DNA of 52,780 nt from Woeseia sp. Its GTDB lineage: Bacteria; Pseudomonadota; Gammaproteobacteria; Steroidobacterales; Woeseiaceae. The stretch is taken from positions 1-52,780 of the forward strand of contig JABDKF010000197.1 of assembly GCA_013003155.1 (NCBI GenBank). Direction: 5' to 3'. Under the pieces are notes generated by a model. The model saw only the letters and a program-made list of their open reading frames with translations. It had not been told where the DNA came from and searched no databases. A program made the position numbers and the translations under genes. Below, piece by piece: positions 7,005 through 17,531 of the stretch; position 1 is the stretch's first letter, and each line of letters starts with the position of its first letter.

Positions 7005-10000
7005 TTAGTAACGCGAACGCAGCGTGAGGTAGTACTGCCTGCCCAGCAACTCGGTCGTGCTGAAATGCCCGGCTGCTTCCTGGATCAGATCCGGCTCGCG
7101 GTCGAACAGGTTATTGATCGACAGCTGCAGTGTCGTGCGGTTATCAGACCCGCCCAGCAGACCGTCCATCGAATAGGCAAACGATACGTTCGTAATGAAG
7201 CGCGCATCGCTCTTGGTGACTTCCTGGCCGTTGACTTCGAACTTGTCGTCGCCATCAGGATCCAGCAATGCGTCATCCTGCCACAACGTGCGCCAGAACA
7301 GGCGCATGTCATCATTCTCCCAGGTGACATCGAACGTTCCTGAATATTCAGGATCAGTATAGCCACCGATCGTCTTCGCTGGGTCCTCGCCGATAACTGA
7401 CTGGCTTCGCTTGCGCGGATTCGACACGCGAGCCCGCAGCGTCAGGTCACCCAGGTCCCGGCTGCCCCAGCTATCCGACGCCAGTCCGACAAGTGAGGCT
7501 AGCTCGAAGTCGTAAAGCACATCGAGGCTGAACTGCGAAAACTTGAACAGCGCAGCATTTTCCTGGCCAGACGAAAAGTCGATGACCTGGCCACCGGCAT
7601 CGCGTTCGAAGGTTGCACAACTTGGATTCGGAAATGCCGCAGCGTCGTAACAGGACACCATCAGCTGCTCAACGCTGAGCGCCTGAATCGCATCTGTCAG
7701 CTCGATATCGATGTAGTCCAGCGTAACCGTCAGGTTTTCGATCCAGCGCGGCTCGATCGTCATGCCGAGCGCGTAAGCCTCGGCCTGCTCGTTTTTCAGG
7801 CCGGGGTTACCGCCGCCGCTACCAATCGCCGTGGCATTGACGATATTCGAGACGAAGGTATCCGGGTCGTAGGACGCTCCCAATTCCGCCTGGCAGTTGG
7901 CGCGGCGATTGGGCCCGTCATCGACAAACCGGTTGTCGCAGGGATCATCGGCAAAATCGAAAATCTGCGCTCGCGGTGCGAACAGCTCGACCAGTGATGG
8001 TGCGCGAACGGACTCGGTGTAATTGCCGCGGAACGTGATGTCACGAACCGGTGCCCAACGGCCACCAGCTGTCCAAACAGTTGCGTCGCCGGCCAGCGAA
8101 TTGCGGATATCGCGTACCGCGGTATTCAACTCCACGAATTCGAAGAACGGGATATTCATGTCGGGCGTGAATACTGGTACAAGCAGTTCGCCGTAGAACT
8201 CATCAGTGCGGTATTCGCCACCGGTGGGATCGAAGGGAGATGAGCGGGTTAAAGGAACCTTACTGCCGAGGCCCGGAACGAATGCGGCCTCTTCGCGACG
8301 GAATTCGTAGCCGATATTGAAGCTCATCCAGTCAGCGGGCAGCTCAAACAGATCGCCGCCGAAGTTGAGGTTGTATATCGTTTGCGTGATGTCCGTCTGG
8401 GTTAGCTGGTCACCAGTCACCCAGTCTCGCGCCTCCAGAGAACGGGCATTCTCGCCGAACAGGTTCAACGGCACGCAGCCTGCGATAAATGGCAGGTCTG
8501 CGTCCGTAACGCCGGCGCCGCTTGCGCCGGTGACATTGCCAGCCGCTGCCTGGTAGACGGATTCACAGATCACATCGCCTGCGCGCGCCGTCGGCGTACC
8601 CGAGACTGCGAGTATCGATGCTTCGCCACCCGGTATCGCGTCGATATCAGCTTGCGTGAGCGTCCGTACTTCCAGGGCGTTCAGGAAGCGGCCATCAATG
8701 ATGCCCCCACCCTTGGTTTCGCCGTCACTCTGGCCGTGAACTGCTGCAACTTCCCAGAAGAAGTTGCGGCCGATAGCGTCGAAGTTGCCCTCGAGGCCCG
8801 CGCTTGCGCGCCACAGGAACTGCTCACGCTTGTCTGATGAATCAATGATGTCGTTATTGAAGCGATGCAGCGTGAAGTCAGTCTGACCGTTTGCTGCCAA
8901 CAGGTCTCGAGCTTGCTGCGACAACAGCGGGTGGTCAGCCGGGAACGTGAGGTCACCGCTCGTGCCGCCAAACGCAAATGTCTGGAAACCACCCTGGTTG
9001 ACCAGCTCGACGGCCGCCGAGTTGGCGAACAGGACGTCTGCAGAAAACATTACATCGTCCATCAGGTCATAGGTAGTGCGCGCCGTAAAGACTTCCCGAT
9101 CGAGCGGCGACTGGATCTGCGCAACGTTATCGAAGAAATCGGGCCCGTCAAAACTTGGCGCATTGGGATCCTGGCCAGCGCAGGCAAAAAATGCCGATCC
9201 AGGACAGGTCTGACCCGGAATGAACGGCACCAGGTTCGAGTTGGAATCGAATTGGTAGAAATTACCGTCAGGCAGGTCGCCCCAGATTGAGCCGGTGCCG
9301 CGAGCGGGAATAAACAAGCCTGTTGGCGAGATTGCACCGCCGCTTGAAAACAACTGCACGCGCTGGTTGTAGTAGATCCTGCGGAACCCATCCGCCTCTT
9401 CCGAGGCGAAGTAAGGATCGTTCGCCGTATAGCGAGGCCGTTGGGTGCGAAGCATGCCCTCCTGGCTAAAGGTTTCGGCAGACATGGTTACGTTGCCGCG
9501 GCCGTTGTCGAAGTTGGCGCCGGCAACCAGGCTAAATTGTGTGCTCTCACTGCCGCCATCGAAGGAATCGCCGACACGGCCCGAGAATTCGATGCCCTCG
9601 TAGCGATCCTTCAGAATCACGTTAATCGTTCCGGCGATAGCGTCCGAACCGTAGATCGGCGCACCGCCGACACCAATGGTCTCGATGCGATCGACCAGCG
9701 CCAGCGGAATGACGTTAAAGTCAACCTGCAGGCCGCCGCTTTCACCGAAGATGGACGGCGTGTTGGAGGATACAAAACGTCGACCATCGACCAGCGTCAA
9801 AGTACGCTGCGCACCGAGTCCGAGAAAGTCGACAAAGTTCTGTCCAACAGAGAACGAGTTCTGAGCGCCGAATGGCGTCGCATCCGGTGTGCCGAACGAC
9901 GGTAGCTCGTTCAGAGCGTCGGCAACGTTGGTGAACGCACCGTCCTCGAGCTCTTCGGTATTGACCGAAATGGCCGGATAGAAGGTATCAATGCCGGCGC

Positions 10001-10178
10001 GCGGAATACGCGAACCGGTCGTGATAATTTCCTCAATCACTTCGTCTTCGGCGTTTTCATCATCACCGGACTGCTGCGCAACAGCAGGTCCCGAAATCAT
10101 GAAAGGCACAGCGAAGAGCAAAATGCTGCTAAATCGCCGCCACGACCACAGTCGTGCATAGGCGCCAGAATTCTTCAT
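7005..10178 (-). CDS. TonB-dependent outer-membrane receptor
   Basis: A 1057-residue outer-membrane receptor that would import a nutrient at the expense of TonB energy. The signal peptide ends ...GPAVAQ (about residue 35). A TonB-box-like acidic/hydrophobic stretch (DEVIEEIITTGSRI) and a plug domain follow, with LGAQRTLTLVDGRR and APIYGSDAIAGTINVILK; then comes a large beta-barrel ending in ...LTLRSRY. The terminal aromatic residue is typical of BAM-assembled barrels. The barrel has paired Cys in extracellular-loop-like segments. The long barrel and this plug type are common in receptors for oligosaccharides or complex organics in marine gammaproteobacteria and Xanthomonadales. No neighbouring enzyme or SusD-like gene hints at the substrate. 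The start is ATG with AAGGGG upstream. Confidence 0.95.
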   Translation of the reverse strand: MKNSGAYARLWSWRRFSSILLFAVPFMISGPAVAQQSGDDENAEDEVIEEIITTGSRIPRAGIDTFYPAISVNTEELEDGAFTNVADALNELPSFGTPDATPFGAQNSFSVGQNFVDFLGLGAQRTLTLVDGRRFVSSNTPSIFGESGGLQVDFNVIPLALVDRIETIGVGGAPIYGSDAIAGTINVILKDRYEGIEFSGRVGDSFDGGSESTQFSLVAGANFDNGRGNVTMSAETFSQEGMLRTQRPRYTANDPYFASEEADGFRRIYYNQRVQLFSSGGAISPTGLFIPARGTGSIWGDLPDGNFYQFDSNSNLVPFIPGQTCPGSAFFACAGQDPNAPSFDGPDFFDNVAQIQSPLDREVFTARTTYDLMDDVMFSADVLFANSAAVELVNQGGFQTFAFGGTSGDLTFPADHPLLSQQARDLLAANGQTDFTLHRFNNDIIDSSDKREQFLWRASAGLEGNFDAIGRNFFWEVAAVHGQSDGETKGGGIIDGRFLNALEVRTLTQADIDAIPGGEASILAVSGTPTARAGDVICESVYQAAAGNVTGASGAGVTDADLPFIAGCVPLNLFGENARSLEARDWVTGDQLTQTDITQTIYNLNFGGDLFELPADWMSFNIGYEFRREEAAFVPGLGSKVPLTRSSPFDPTGGEYRTDEFYGELLVPVFTPDMNIPFFEFVELNTAVRDIRNSLAGDATVWTAGGRWAPVRDITFRGNYTESVRAPSLVELFAPRAQIFDFADDPCDNRFVDDGPNRRANCQAELGASYDPDTFVSNIVNATAIGSGGGNPGLKNEQAEAYALGMTIEPRWIENLTVTLDYIDIELTDAIQALSVEQLMVSCYDAAAFPNPSCATFERDAGGQVIDFSSGQENAALFKFSQFSLDVLYDFELASLVGLASDSWGSRDLGDLTLRARVSNPRKRSQSVIGEDPAKTIGGYTDPEYSGTFDVTWENDDMRLFWRTLWQDDALLDPDGDDKFEVNGQEVTKSDARFITNVSFAYSMDGLLGGSDNRTTLQLSINNLFDREPDLIQEAAGHFSTTELLGRQYYLTLRSRY

Positions 10179-10697
10179 GTTTATTTCCCCTTATGCGTTG
10201 TAATCAGGTCAGCCCGTTACTGCTGTAACTGGTGGACCATCGTGCTTGCGAGATCTTGTTTTTGAATCTCTTATGTTTACGCAGCGCCTGCTGTTCAGCA
10301 TTTAAACGCGAGCAGTATCGGGCCAATGAGCATCGCTAACATCAATTCTCATTGCACTTGCATTAATGCTGCCCCAGCAAACGATGTAACGACGCCACAA
10401 TAACCCGCCTACCCTTCTGCGGCAAACGTTCTGAATGTTGGTTTTTAGCAACACGGAAATTATGGTGATTTGTACGGCTGGATTATTGTAAGGCTACTGG
10501 CAGCGCGCACACTACTGCGTAAATTTGACCAAATACCGTTTCTGCCTGCCTTACTTTGATGGATAAAAGGCTCCAGAGCGTTCGGCACTTGCAGAAAAGC
10601 CGCACTTTTTGCCGGAGGCTCAACGGATCCCCGCCTGCATTGCGCAACTTGCTGTTCGCAGTCTCCTGGTACCAACCTGATACCGATCGGCTGGCAA
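10179..10697. other. Long intergenic region upstream of the TonB-dependent receptor
   Basis: About 520 bases between the racemase stop codon and the receptor start. It must contain the receptor promoter and leader on the minus strand. I found no riboswitch core, no U-tracted hairpin and no convincing promoter pair. A Fur-like half-site (AATGAGAAT on the minus strand near 10340) is too incomplete to call. Open frames here lack coding character. Confidence 0.5.
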
Positions 10698-11819
10698 TCA
10701 GGCCAGTTCATCGACCAGCGACCTGTCAATACCCCAGGCAACCAGCAAGTTTTTTCGATCGGCGGCACGGACCGGCGGAATAGGTTCGCGGGCCGGTGTT
10801 CTTGAAAAACGCGGTGCCGGCGCAGGTTGCACGATTCCGTCCACTTCAACGAACGTGTCGCGTGCTGCGAGCGTTTTGTCTTTTCTTGCCTCGGCCATCG
10901 ACAGAACGGGTGACACGCAGGCGTCACTGTCTTCAAACAGCGTCGTCCAGTACGCCCTTGATTCACTGGCGAAGCGCGCGGCGAATTGCTCTGCCATCAT
11001 TGGCCAGGTTTCTTTTTCAAATTGCGTTGCCGGATCGAAATGGTCGAGATCGAGCTTCGCAACGAGCTCCGCGAAGAACTGTGGCTCCAGCGCGCACACC
11101 ACAACAGCTTTTTCGTCTGCCGTTTCGTAGCACCGGTAAAATGGCGCGCCGCCGTTGAGTAAATCATCGCCGCGTTCATCACTCCACATGCCGCCGGCCT
11201 GCATGCCGTGCAGCAGCGTCGTTAGCGAGGCGACGCCATCGACCATTGCGGCGTCTACAACCTGCCCTTTTCCGGAGTGCGATGCTTCGAGCAAGGCGGC
11301 CAGCAGGCCCATTGCCAGGTACATTCCGCCGCCGCCAAAATCGCCCAGCAAATTTGCCGGCAACACCGGCAAGCGACCCGGCTCCCCGATACCGTGCAGC
11401 GCGCCGGCGCGAGCGATGTAGTTACCGTCGTGGCCGGCGTTCATGGCGAGCGGGCCCGATTGTCCCCATCCGGTCATGCGCCCGTAAACGAGTTTCGGAT
11501 TGCGTGCCAGGCATTCTTGCGGACCGAGCCCGAGGCGCTCCATGACGCCCGGCCGGAATCCTTCGAACAGCGCGTCCGCATTTTCGCAAAGTGCCAGCAC
11601 AACCTCGACGGACGCTGGCGATTTCAAATCAAGCACGACGGAGGGCCGGCTGCGGTTCAACAGGTTATAGCGCGGCGGTATCAGACTGCCCGCACCGCTA
11701 TCCTGTGGGCGTTCGATTCGAATTAACTCGGCGCCCATATCCGCAAGCAGCATGCCGCAGAATTGGCCGGGCCCGATGCCGGCGATCTCTACAATGCGGA
11801 TGCCGGCTAGCGGGCCCAA
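10698..11819 (-). CDS. Alpha-methylacyl-CoA racemase (CaiB/BaiF family)
   Basis: A 373-residue cytoplasmic enzyme that epimerises (R)- and (S)-2-methylacyl-CoA thioesters so that methyl-branched chains can enter beta-oxidation. Family identity rests on the N-terminal GIRIVEIAGIGPGQF, and on catalytic residues at the expected places: His130 (AGHDGNY), Asp160 (LLGDFGGGG) and Glu245 (ALEPQFF), offset by four from the mycobacterial racemase His126/Asp156/Glu241. This favours racemase over CoA-transferase. The start is TTG without a clear ribosome binding site, so the exact N-terminus is somewhat uncertain. It is the last gene of the run that begins with icmF, 74 bases after the SDR gene. Confidence 0.92.
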   Translation of the reverse strand: MGPLAGIRIVEIAGIGPGQFCGMLLADMGAELIRIERPQDSGAGSLIPPRYNLLNRSRPSVVLDLKSPASVEVVLALCENADALFEGFRPGVMERLGLGPQECLARNPKLVYGRMTGWGQSGPLAMNAGHDGNYIARAGALHGIGEPGRLPVLPANLLGDFGGGGMYLAMGLLAALLEASHSGKGQVVDAAMVDGVASLTTLLHGMQAGGMWSDERGDDLLNGGAPFYRCYETADEKAVVVCALEPQFFAELVAKLDLDHFDPATQFEKETWPMMAEQFAARFASESRAYWTTLFEDSDACVSPVLSMAEARKDKTLAARDTFVEVDGIVQPAPAPRFSRTPAREPIPPVRAADRKNLLVAWGIDRSLVDELA

Positions 11820-11893
11820 TTCAGAACGTTACCGAAATATTTTTAGCGGTGAGGCGTGATACGGACATTCGCAGCAAACCGCTTACGTGGCTG

Positions 11894-12664
11894 TTACAGC
11901 GAGCCGCAGAGATGACCGCCGTCCACAGTGATGTTGCTGCCGGTCATGTAGCTGCCGGCGTCGGAGGCAAGCAACAGCAATGGCCCGCCGATCTCTGGCA
12001 GGTTACCCGCACGCCGCAACGGTATCGCTTTCAACAGCATCTGGCCTTGCTCGGACTCGAGAAAGCCATCATTGATTTCTGTTGGAAAAAAGCCCGGCGC
12101 AATCGAATTAACCCGAATGCCGAAGCGCGCCCATTCCAGCGACATGCTTTTCGTAAGATGCACAACGCCGGCCTTCGCCGCGATGTAAGGGCCGAGTGCC
12201 TTGCTGACGCGGTAGCCGAGGATCGATGCAATATTGATCACGCTGCCGCCCTTGCCGCGCTCCATCATGCGGCGCGCCGCGGCCTGCGCGACCAGAAACA
12301 CGCCTTTAAGATTGGTATCAACCACTGCGTCCCAGTCCGCTTCGGGCAGGTCTGCGAGAAAACCGTTGCGATTGATGCCTGCGTTGTTGACGAGAATGTC
12401 GAGCGGCTTTTTCAGCTTGTCGAATTCTTCGAAAGCCGTTGTGACCGAGGCGCCGTCGGTCACGTCCATCTCGACGACGTGCGCGATGCCGCCGCTATCC
12501 TCGACCAGCTTTTTAGTCTCGGCGAGTTTGTCGCGGCGCCTCGCGGCGAGTACGACTTCGGCGCCGGCGTCGGCGAGCGTCAGCGCAAACTGGCGGCCGA
12601 GACCGGTACCTGCGCCGGTAATGAGGGCTACGCGCCCTTCGAGTCGAAAGCTGTCTGTGTTCAT
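11894..12664 (-). CDS. Short-chain dehydrogenase/reductase (SDR)
   Basis: A 256-residue classical SDR. It has the NAD(P)-binding TGAGTGLG at residues 17-24, NNAG near 93-96, and catalytic Ser147, Tyr160 and Lys164 (YIAAK). It would oxidise or reduce a hydroxyl/keto group, plausibly a 3-hydroxyacyl-CoA given its neighbours; the substrate is inference. Its ATG overlaps the TGA of the thioesterase gene by the four bases ATGA, implying translational coupling. Confidence 0.93.
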   Translation of the reverse strand: MNTDSFRLEGRVALITGAGTGLGRQFALTLADAGAEVVLAARRRDKLAETKKLVEDSGGIAHVVEMDVTDGASVTTAFEEFDKLKKPLDILVNNAGINRNGFLADLPEADWDAVVDTNLKGVFLVAQAAARRMMERGKGGSVINIASILGYRVSKALGPYIAAKAGVVHLTKSMSLEWARFGIRVNSIAPGFFPTEINDGFLESEQGQMLLKAIPLRRAGNLPEIGGPLLLLASDAGSYMTGSNITVDGGHLCGSL

Positions 12665-13116
12665 TCATTAGCCTTATTTTCAGAAGTATTTCGCGCTAAT
12701 TCACGCTGGCGCGGTTTGTAGGTCCCGGTCGCCGTGGCGCAGAGAATATTTTTTTCGGGATTGTACAGCTTGGACTGCGCAAAGAATAAGGTGTTGCTAC
12801 GGCGAATAAGCTCGCCCTCTGCGATTACCTTGGCGCCCTGGTGCGGGGTAATGAATGTGCAGTTCAGGTTGACCGTGACCGACACGAATTCCGCACGTGC
12901 GCCGTAGCTACCGCAGACGGCACCGGCAATATCAAGCAGCGAGGCGATGACGCCGCCGTGCAAATAACCGACCGTGTTGCGATGCTCACCGCGCACGGGC
13001 ATTTCGAGGCGCGCGAACCCGTCGCGCCAGTCAACGAGTCGAAAGCCCAGAAACTGCAGGTAAGTGCCTTCGTATAATGTCGGATTATTGATAAAACTTT
13101 CGGGCCGTTCACTCAT
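12661..13116 (-). CDS. PaaI-family hotdog thioesterase
   Basis: A 151-residue hotdog-fold acyl-CoA thioesterase, expected to hydrolyse acyl-CoA to free acid and CoA. The core has the HGG-centred motif (RNTVGYLHGGVIASLLDIAG) typical of PaaI/YbgC-like enzymes, with Asp in the helix that usually supplies the general base. It overlaps both neighbours by four bases (with the thioredoxin-fold gene upstream and the SDR downstream), so it is an internal operon gene. It may release CoA when acyl-CoA accumulates. Confidence 0.88.
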   Translation of the reverse strand: MSERPESFINNPTLYEGTYLQFLGFRLVDWRDGFARLEMPVRGEHRNTVGYLHGGVIASLLDIAGAVCGSYGARAEFVSVTVNLNCTFITPHQGAKVIAEGELIRRSNTLFFAQSKLYNPEKNILCATATGTYKPRQRELARNTSENKANE

Positions 13117-13979
13117 CGTGCCATTGCTCCAGCGCGTCTTATAATTGCTAGAAAAATATCCGGGTCCGGGCGTACCCGGTAATTGTCGGTCTGATCAGAA
13201 TAGACGATCGTGGCATTTTGGTTAATAACCACGACGGTCGGCATTACTGTATCGGGTTGCAAGTCGCCCGGCCAGAAGGCCGGCACGCCATTCCTGATAT
13301 CAATATCCAGATGACGTGCCAGTTTGTTGTCCCGGTCCTGCAGGAATCGGAAAGACCCGGAGAAACGTTCAGCCAGTTCACGGCTGCGCGCCGCCGGCTG
13401 GGAACTGATAAATGCCACCTCGATTCCGCCAGCGTCAAAGTCCTCGGCAAGCTCTGCGATTTCCGCGATCTGGGCCATGCAAAGCGGGCACCAATTGCCG
13501 CGAAAAAACACCAGAATCGCCGGCTTACCGTGGAAAACACTGCTGTCGACCAACTCACCGTGCAGATCTGTCAGCGAAAAATCCGGCAACTTTGCACCAA
13601 CATCGAGACGGCTACCGGTGATGCGACCGAAGCGCGCGTACCAGAACACGTATAACGCCAGCAGACCAAGCCCTGCGACTGCAACAACAAACGGCAGCCA
13701 GGTGGCGAGACCTTCCATCAGCCATTCCCAGCCGGCAAGCAGGACGCCGGCGGACGCGAGCAGGACCGCGAGCGGCGCGTTCTCCGAGACGCGCGCACGC
13801 TTTGCGGTTTGCAGGTAGAGCTGTGTCAGCGGCAAAGACAGGTTTGCGGCGAACGCTCCCCACCACGCGAGCTGGTCACCGTTGCCGCGCAACGCCAGCA
13901 CCAGCGACAGGAACGCCAATACGATAGACAGAATGATCGCCGGCACCAGGAACAGCGACTTCCACTTTGCATCTTTCAC
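13113..13979 (-). CDS. Membrane-anchored peroxiredoxin/thioredoxin-fold protein
   Basis: A 288-residue protein. The N-terminal 120 residues contain about four hydrophobic helices; the rest is an AhpC/TSA-type thioredoxin fold. The active-site motif is NWCPLC (Cys164, Cys167), preceded by ILVFFRG as in peroxiredoxin-like reductases. It is a probable membrane-tethered thiol oxidoreductase or peroxidase. The side of the membrane depends on helix number and is not certain. The start is GTG with GGGAG eleven bases upstream. It lies 27 bases after icmF and overlaps the thioesterase gene by four bases. Its presence in an acyl-CoA operon is unusual. Confidence 0.85.
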   Translation of the reverse strand: MKDAKWKSLFLVPAIILSIVLAFLSLVLALRGNGDQLAWWGAFAANLSLPLTQLYLQTAKRARVSENAPLAVLLASAGVLLAGWEWLMEGLATWLPFVVAVAGLGLLALYVFWYARFGRITGSRLDVGAKLPDFSLTDLHGELVDSSVFHGKPAILVFFRGNWCPLCMAQIAEIAELAEDFDAGGIEVAFISSQPAARSRELAERFSGSFRFLQDRDNKLARHLDIDIRNGVPAFWPGDLQPDTVMPTVVVINQNATIVYSDQTDNYRVRPDPDIFLAIIRRAGAMAR

Positions 13980-14006
13980 GTTGCGACAAACTCCCTGCGC
14001 GTTCCG

Positions 14007-17000
14007 CTACATATTGCGCCGGTATTCGCCGCCCACTGCGTACAGTGCGCCCGAGATCTGGCCCAGTGAGTTTGACTTGACGGTGTCTACAAGTTCCTCG
14101 AAGACGTTGCCGCGGGCACGCGCAACTTTTTGCAGCTCTGCGAGTGCCGCCGGGCTCTCGTCCTTATGGCATTGCTGGAAGTCGCGCACGTGGCGAATCT
14201 GGTCGTCCTTTTCATTACTGGACGAGCGGATCAGCTCCTGACCATGCACCTCGTCCTCCTGGCCTTTTTTCGGCAGGAAGGTATTGACGCCGATCAACGG
14301 GTAGCTGCCGTCATGCTTCTTGCTTTCGTAGTACAGACTCTCGTCCTGGATCTTGCCGCGCTGGTACATCGTGTCCATTGCGCCCAGCACGCCGCCGCGC
14401 TCGGAGATGCTTTCGAACTCCTTGTATACGGCCTCTTCGACGAGGTCTGTCAGTTCGTCGATGATGAACGAGCCCTGCCACGGGTTTTCGCAGTAGTTCA
14501 GGCCGAGCTCTTTCGAGATGATCAGCTGAATGGCAACCGCGCGACGCACCGAATGTTCGGTGGGTGTCGTAATCGCCTCATCAAACGCGTTCGTGTGCAG
14601 GCTGTTGCAGTTGTCGAACAACGCATACAGCGCCTGCAGCGTTGTACGAATGTCATTAAAACTGATTTCCTGTGCATGCAGGCTTCGGCCAGAGGTTTGC
14701 ACATGGTATTTGAGCATCTGCGAGCGAGCGCTTGCGTCGTATCTTTCGCGCATGGCGCGCGCCCAGATGCGACGCGCGACACGGCCAATGACCGAGTACT
14801 CCGGATCCATGCCGTTCGAAAAGAAAAAGCTTAAGTTCGGTGCAAATTCGTCGATATTCATACCGCGGGCGAGGTAATACTCAACGATCGTGAAACCGTT
14901 CGATAGGGTGAACGCCAGCTGGCTGATCGGGTTCGCACCGGCCTCGGCGATGTGGTAGCCGCTGATCGAAACGCTGTAATAATTACGCACCTTGTGATCG
15001 ATAAAGTACTGCTGTACGTCACCCATCATTTTCATCGCGAACTCGGTCGAGAAAATACAGGTGTTCTGCGCCTGGTCTTCTTTCAGAATGTCGGCCTGCA
15101 CGGTGCCGCGTACCAGACCGAGCGTCTGCTCTTTAATTTTCGCGTAGGTATCGGGCGAAACGAGCTTGTCACCCGAGATACCGAGCAAAGCAAGACCGAG
15201 ACCGTCGTTACCCGCCGGCAATTCGCCGACGTACTCCGGACGCGCGCGGTTTTTGAAATAAGCATCGATTTTTTTCTTTGCCGATTCCCACTCGCCGTTT
15301 TCCTTGAGGTGAAGCTCGACCTGCTGATCGATCGCCGTATTCATGAAAAACGCGAGAATCATCGGCGCCGGCCCGTTGATAGTCATCGACACGGATGTTG
15401 TGGGTGCGCACAGGTTAAAACCCGAATAGAGCTTTTTCATGTCGTCGACGGTGGCAATAGATACGCCGGAGTTGCCCACCTTGCCGTAGATGTCGGGGCG
15501 CTCGTGCGGGTCTTCGCCGTACAGGGTTACCGAGTCGAATGCTGTCGACAATCGCGCCGCGTCCTGACCCTGCGAGAGGTAGTGAAAGCGGCGGTTCGTA
15601 CGTTCCGGCGTCCCCTCACCAGCAAACATGCGGGTCGGGTCTTCGCCGAGACGGCGGTAGGGGTAGACACCGCCGGTGTAAGGATAGCCGCCCGGCAGGT
15701 TTTCCTTCATCAGGAACACGAGCAGCTCGCCCCAGTCACGGAATTTTGGCGCCGCGATCTTTGGAATTTTCTGATGACTCAGTGACTCGCGGTAATTTTT
15801 GCCGCGAATATCCTTACCGCGTACTTTGTAGCTGTACTCGTCGGCGCGCACTGCCTGGTAGCGACCGGGCCAGTCGCGCAGCAGCGAGAGCGCCTCGGGC
15901 GTCAATTCCTGCAGCATTTCCTGGTAGCGCTGGCGCAGTGTTAGTAGCGATGTATCGCCGGCACCCGTTAATGCATCGGCGGCGTACGGCGCGAACCGTT
16001 CCGGCAGCTGCTTGTCGTCCAGTGAACGAAGCGCCTGATAAAGGTGCTGCAATTCGCTCGCGGCGCGCGCCTGTGACTCGATGGATGCGTTGATTTTACG
16101 GCCCTGCTCCGCGATCTCGGCCAGATAGCGAATTCGCGCACCGGGAATCACCGCCATCGCGCGCGGCTCTTTCACCTTCGTGTCGATGTCGGGCGTCCAC
16201 GCCGCAGCGTCCAGTGACAGCTTTTCCGTCATGCGCCGGCACATCTCGACAAACATCCAGCTTACGCCGGGATCGCTGAACTGGCTGGCGATCGTCGGGT
16301 AGACCGGAATATCGTCGTCTTTCACCTGGAATTTGACGTGATTGCGTTTCCACTGCTTGCGAATGTCGCGCAGCGCGTCTTCGGCACCGCGCTTGTCGTA
16401 CTTGTTCAGCACGATCACGTCAGCAAAGTCGAGCATGTCGATTTTCTCGAGCTGGCTCGCCGCGCCGTAGTCGCTTGTCATCACGTACATCGAAAAATCG
16501 ACGAGGTCGACGATCTCACTGTCGCTCTGGCCTATACCGGCGGTTTCGACGAGCACGAGGTCATAACCGAGCGACTTCAGGAACAGGATCTGGTCGGCCA
16601 GCATTTCGCTGGTCGCGAGGTGCTGGCGCCGTGTTGCAATTGAGCGCATGTACACGCGCTCGGAGCGCAGGGAGTTCATGCGAATGCGATCGCCGAGTAG
16701 CGCGCCGCCGGTCCGACGTCGTGTCGGGTCCACGGCCAGCACCGCGATGCGCATGTCGGGAAACGACGCGAGAAAGCGGTTCAATATTTCGTCGGTAACG
16801 CTGGACTTGCCGGCGCCGCCAGTTCCGGTAATGCCGACAATCGGCACTTTGCCAGCCTGCATTCGCCAGGACTTGCGCAGCGACTCGAGCTTCGCTGCAT
16901 CATAAATTCCTTCTTCAATAGCCGACATCATCAGCGCGACGTCGGACAACTTGTCGGCTTGCACCTCTTTCGGCGGCGTGGTTTCACGGCGCGCTTTTTT

Positions 17001-17450
17001 CGTGCGCAGGATCAGGTCGTCAATCATGTCGTCAAGGCCCATCGACATGCCGTCGTGCGGGTGGTAAATGCGCTCGACGCCGTACGCCATCAGCTCCTTG
17101 ATCTCTTCCGGTGTGATCGTGCCGCCACCGCCGCCAAACACCTTAATGTGCGGCGCGCCGAGCTCAGCCAGACGATCGATCATGTAGCGGAAGAATTCGT
17201 TGTGCCCGCCCTGGTAGGAACTGATTGCGATGCCATCCGCGTCTTCCTGGATCGCCGCGCGAACGATGTCATCGACGCTGCGGTTGTGACCGAGATGGAT
17301 GACTTCTGCGCCCTTGGCCTGGATCAGGCGGCGCATTATGTTAATTGCAGCGTCGTGACCATCAAACAGTGAGGCAGCGGTAACGAAACGCAAAGGCGGC
17401 GTTTTTTGCTTGCCGGAAACGCCCGGCAGGTCAGTGGCGGCGGTGCTCAT
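14007..17450 (-). CDS. icmF: Fused isobutyryl-CoA mutase (IcmF) with built-in G-protein chaperone
   Basis: A 1147-residue adenosylcobalamin enzyme interconverting isobutyryl-CoA and n-butyryl-CoA. Domains in order: cobalamin-binding (DGHD, with His32 the probable lower ligand; GGGGG near 106-110), a MeaI-type GTPase (Walker [10 protein letters not shown] about 209-217, NKYDK), a linker, and the substrate-binding TIM-barrel mutase domain. At the position of the methylmalonyl-CoA mutase Arg207 that binds the free carboxylate, this protein has Gln (AQNTCIF). That favours a non-carboxylated substrate, as known for IcmF. The ATG has AGAGGA eight bases upstream. It leads the five-gene run and is divergent from a TetR gene. 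IcmF enzymes are also known to interconvert isovaleryl- and pivalyl-CoA weakly. Confidence 0.96.
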   Translation of the reverse strand: MSTAATDLPGVSGKQKTPPLRFVTAASLFDGHDAAINIMRRLIQAKGAEVIHLGHNRSVDDIVRAAIQEDADGIAISSYQGGHNEFFRYMIDRLAELGAPHIKVFGGGGGTITPEEIKELMAYGVERIYHPHDGMSMGLDDMIDDLILRTKKARRETTPPKEVQADKLSDVALMMSAIEEGIYDAAKLESLRKSWRMQAGKVPIVGITGTGGAGKSSVTDEILNRFLASFPDMRIAVLAVDPTRRRTGGALLGDRIRMNSLRSERVYMRSIATRRQHLATSEMLADQILFLKSLGYDLVLVETAGIGQSDSEIVDLVDFSMYVMTSDYGAASQLEKIDMLDFADVIVLNKYDKRGAEDALRDIRKQWKRNHVKFQVKDDDIPVYPTIASQFSDPGVSWMFVEMCRRMTEKLSLDAAAWTPDIDTKVKEPRAMAVIPGARIRYLAEIAEQGRKINASIESQARAASELQHLYQALRSLDDKQLPERFAPYAADALTGAGDTSLLTLRQRYQEMLQELTPEALSLLRDWPGRYQAVRADEYSYKVRGKDIRGKNYRESLSHQKIPKIAAPKFRDWGELLVFLMKENLPGGYPYTGGVYPYRRLGEDPTRMFAGEGTPERTNRRFHYLSQGQDAARLSTAFDSVTLYGEDPHERPDIYGKVGNSGVSIATVDDMKKLYSGFNLCAPTTSVSMTINGPAPMILAFFMNTAIDQQVELHLKENGEWESAKKKIDAYFKNRARPEYVGELPAGNDGLGLALLGISGDKLVSPDTYAKIKEQTLGLVRGTVQADILKEDQAQNTCIFSTEFAMKMMGDVQQYFIDHKVRNYYSVSISGYHIAEAGANPISQLAFTLSNGFTIVEYYLARGMNIDEFAPNLSFFFSNGMDPEYSVIGRVARRIWARAMRERYDASARSQMLKYHVQTSGRSLHAQEISFNDIRTTLQALYALFDNCNSLHTNAFDEAITTPTEHSVRRAVAIQLIISKELGLNYCENPWQGSFIIDELTDLVEEAVYKEFESISERGGVLGAMDTMYQRGKIQDESLYYESKKHDGSYPLIGVNTFLPKKGQEDEVHGQELIRSSSNEKDDQIRHVRDFQQCHKDESPAALAELQKVARARGNVFEELVDTVKSNSLGQISGALYAVGGEYRRNM

Positions 17451-17499
17451 CGCATGTATCCTCTGTAACCCGGACCAGCTGTCATCATGATTTTTATTG

Positions 17500-17529
17500 T
17501 ATATAAATCAGGCAGTTCTGGCGTTGCAA
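17500..17529 (-). promoter_or_regulatory. Candidate sigma-70 promoter of the icmF operon
   Basis: On the minus strand TTGCAA (17524-17529) is followed 18 bases later by TATATA (17500-17505), about 50 bases before the icmF ATG. No other pair in the intergenic region looks better. Confidence 0.5.
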
Positions 17530-17531
17530 TA

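Noticed and set aside
10330-10365. Possible Fur box upstream of the receptor
   Set aside because: Only one half (AATGAGAAT on the minus strand) matches; the second half has few matching positions.
10600-10697. CAGGAGACTGC-like segment resembling a B12 box (minus strand)
   Set aside because: No other element of the cobalamin riboswitch is present in order, and the distance to the receptor start is about 500 bases.
10460-10966. 168-codon minus-strand frame upstream of the TonB-dependent receptor
   Set aside because: It overlaps the C-terminus of the racemase gene in another frame and has no recognisable domain or start signal.
11591-12721. 376-codon open frame on the plus strand
   Set aside because: It is antisense to the racemase and SDR genes, whose motifs are intact. 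Composition and lack of any domain indicate a shadow of their codon use.
14952-15785. 277-codon open frame on the plus strand
   Set aside because: Antisense to the mutase domain of icmF; no ribosome binding site, domain or signal peptide.
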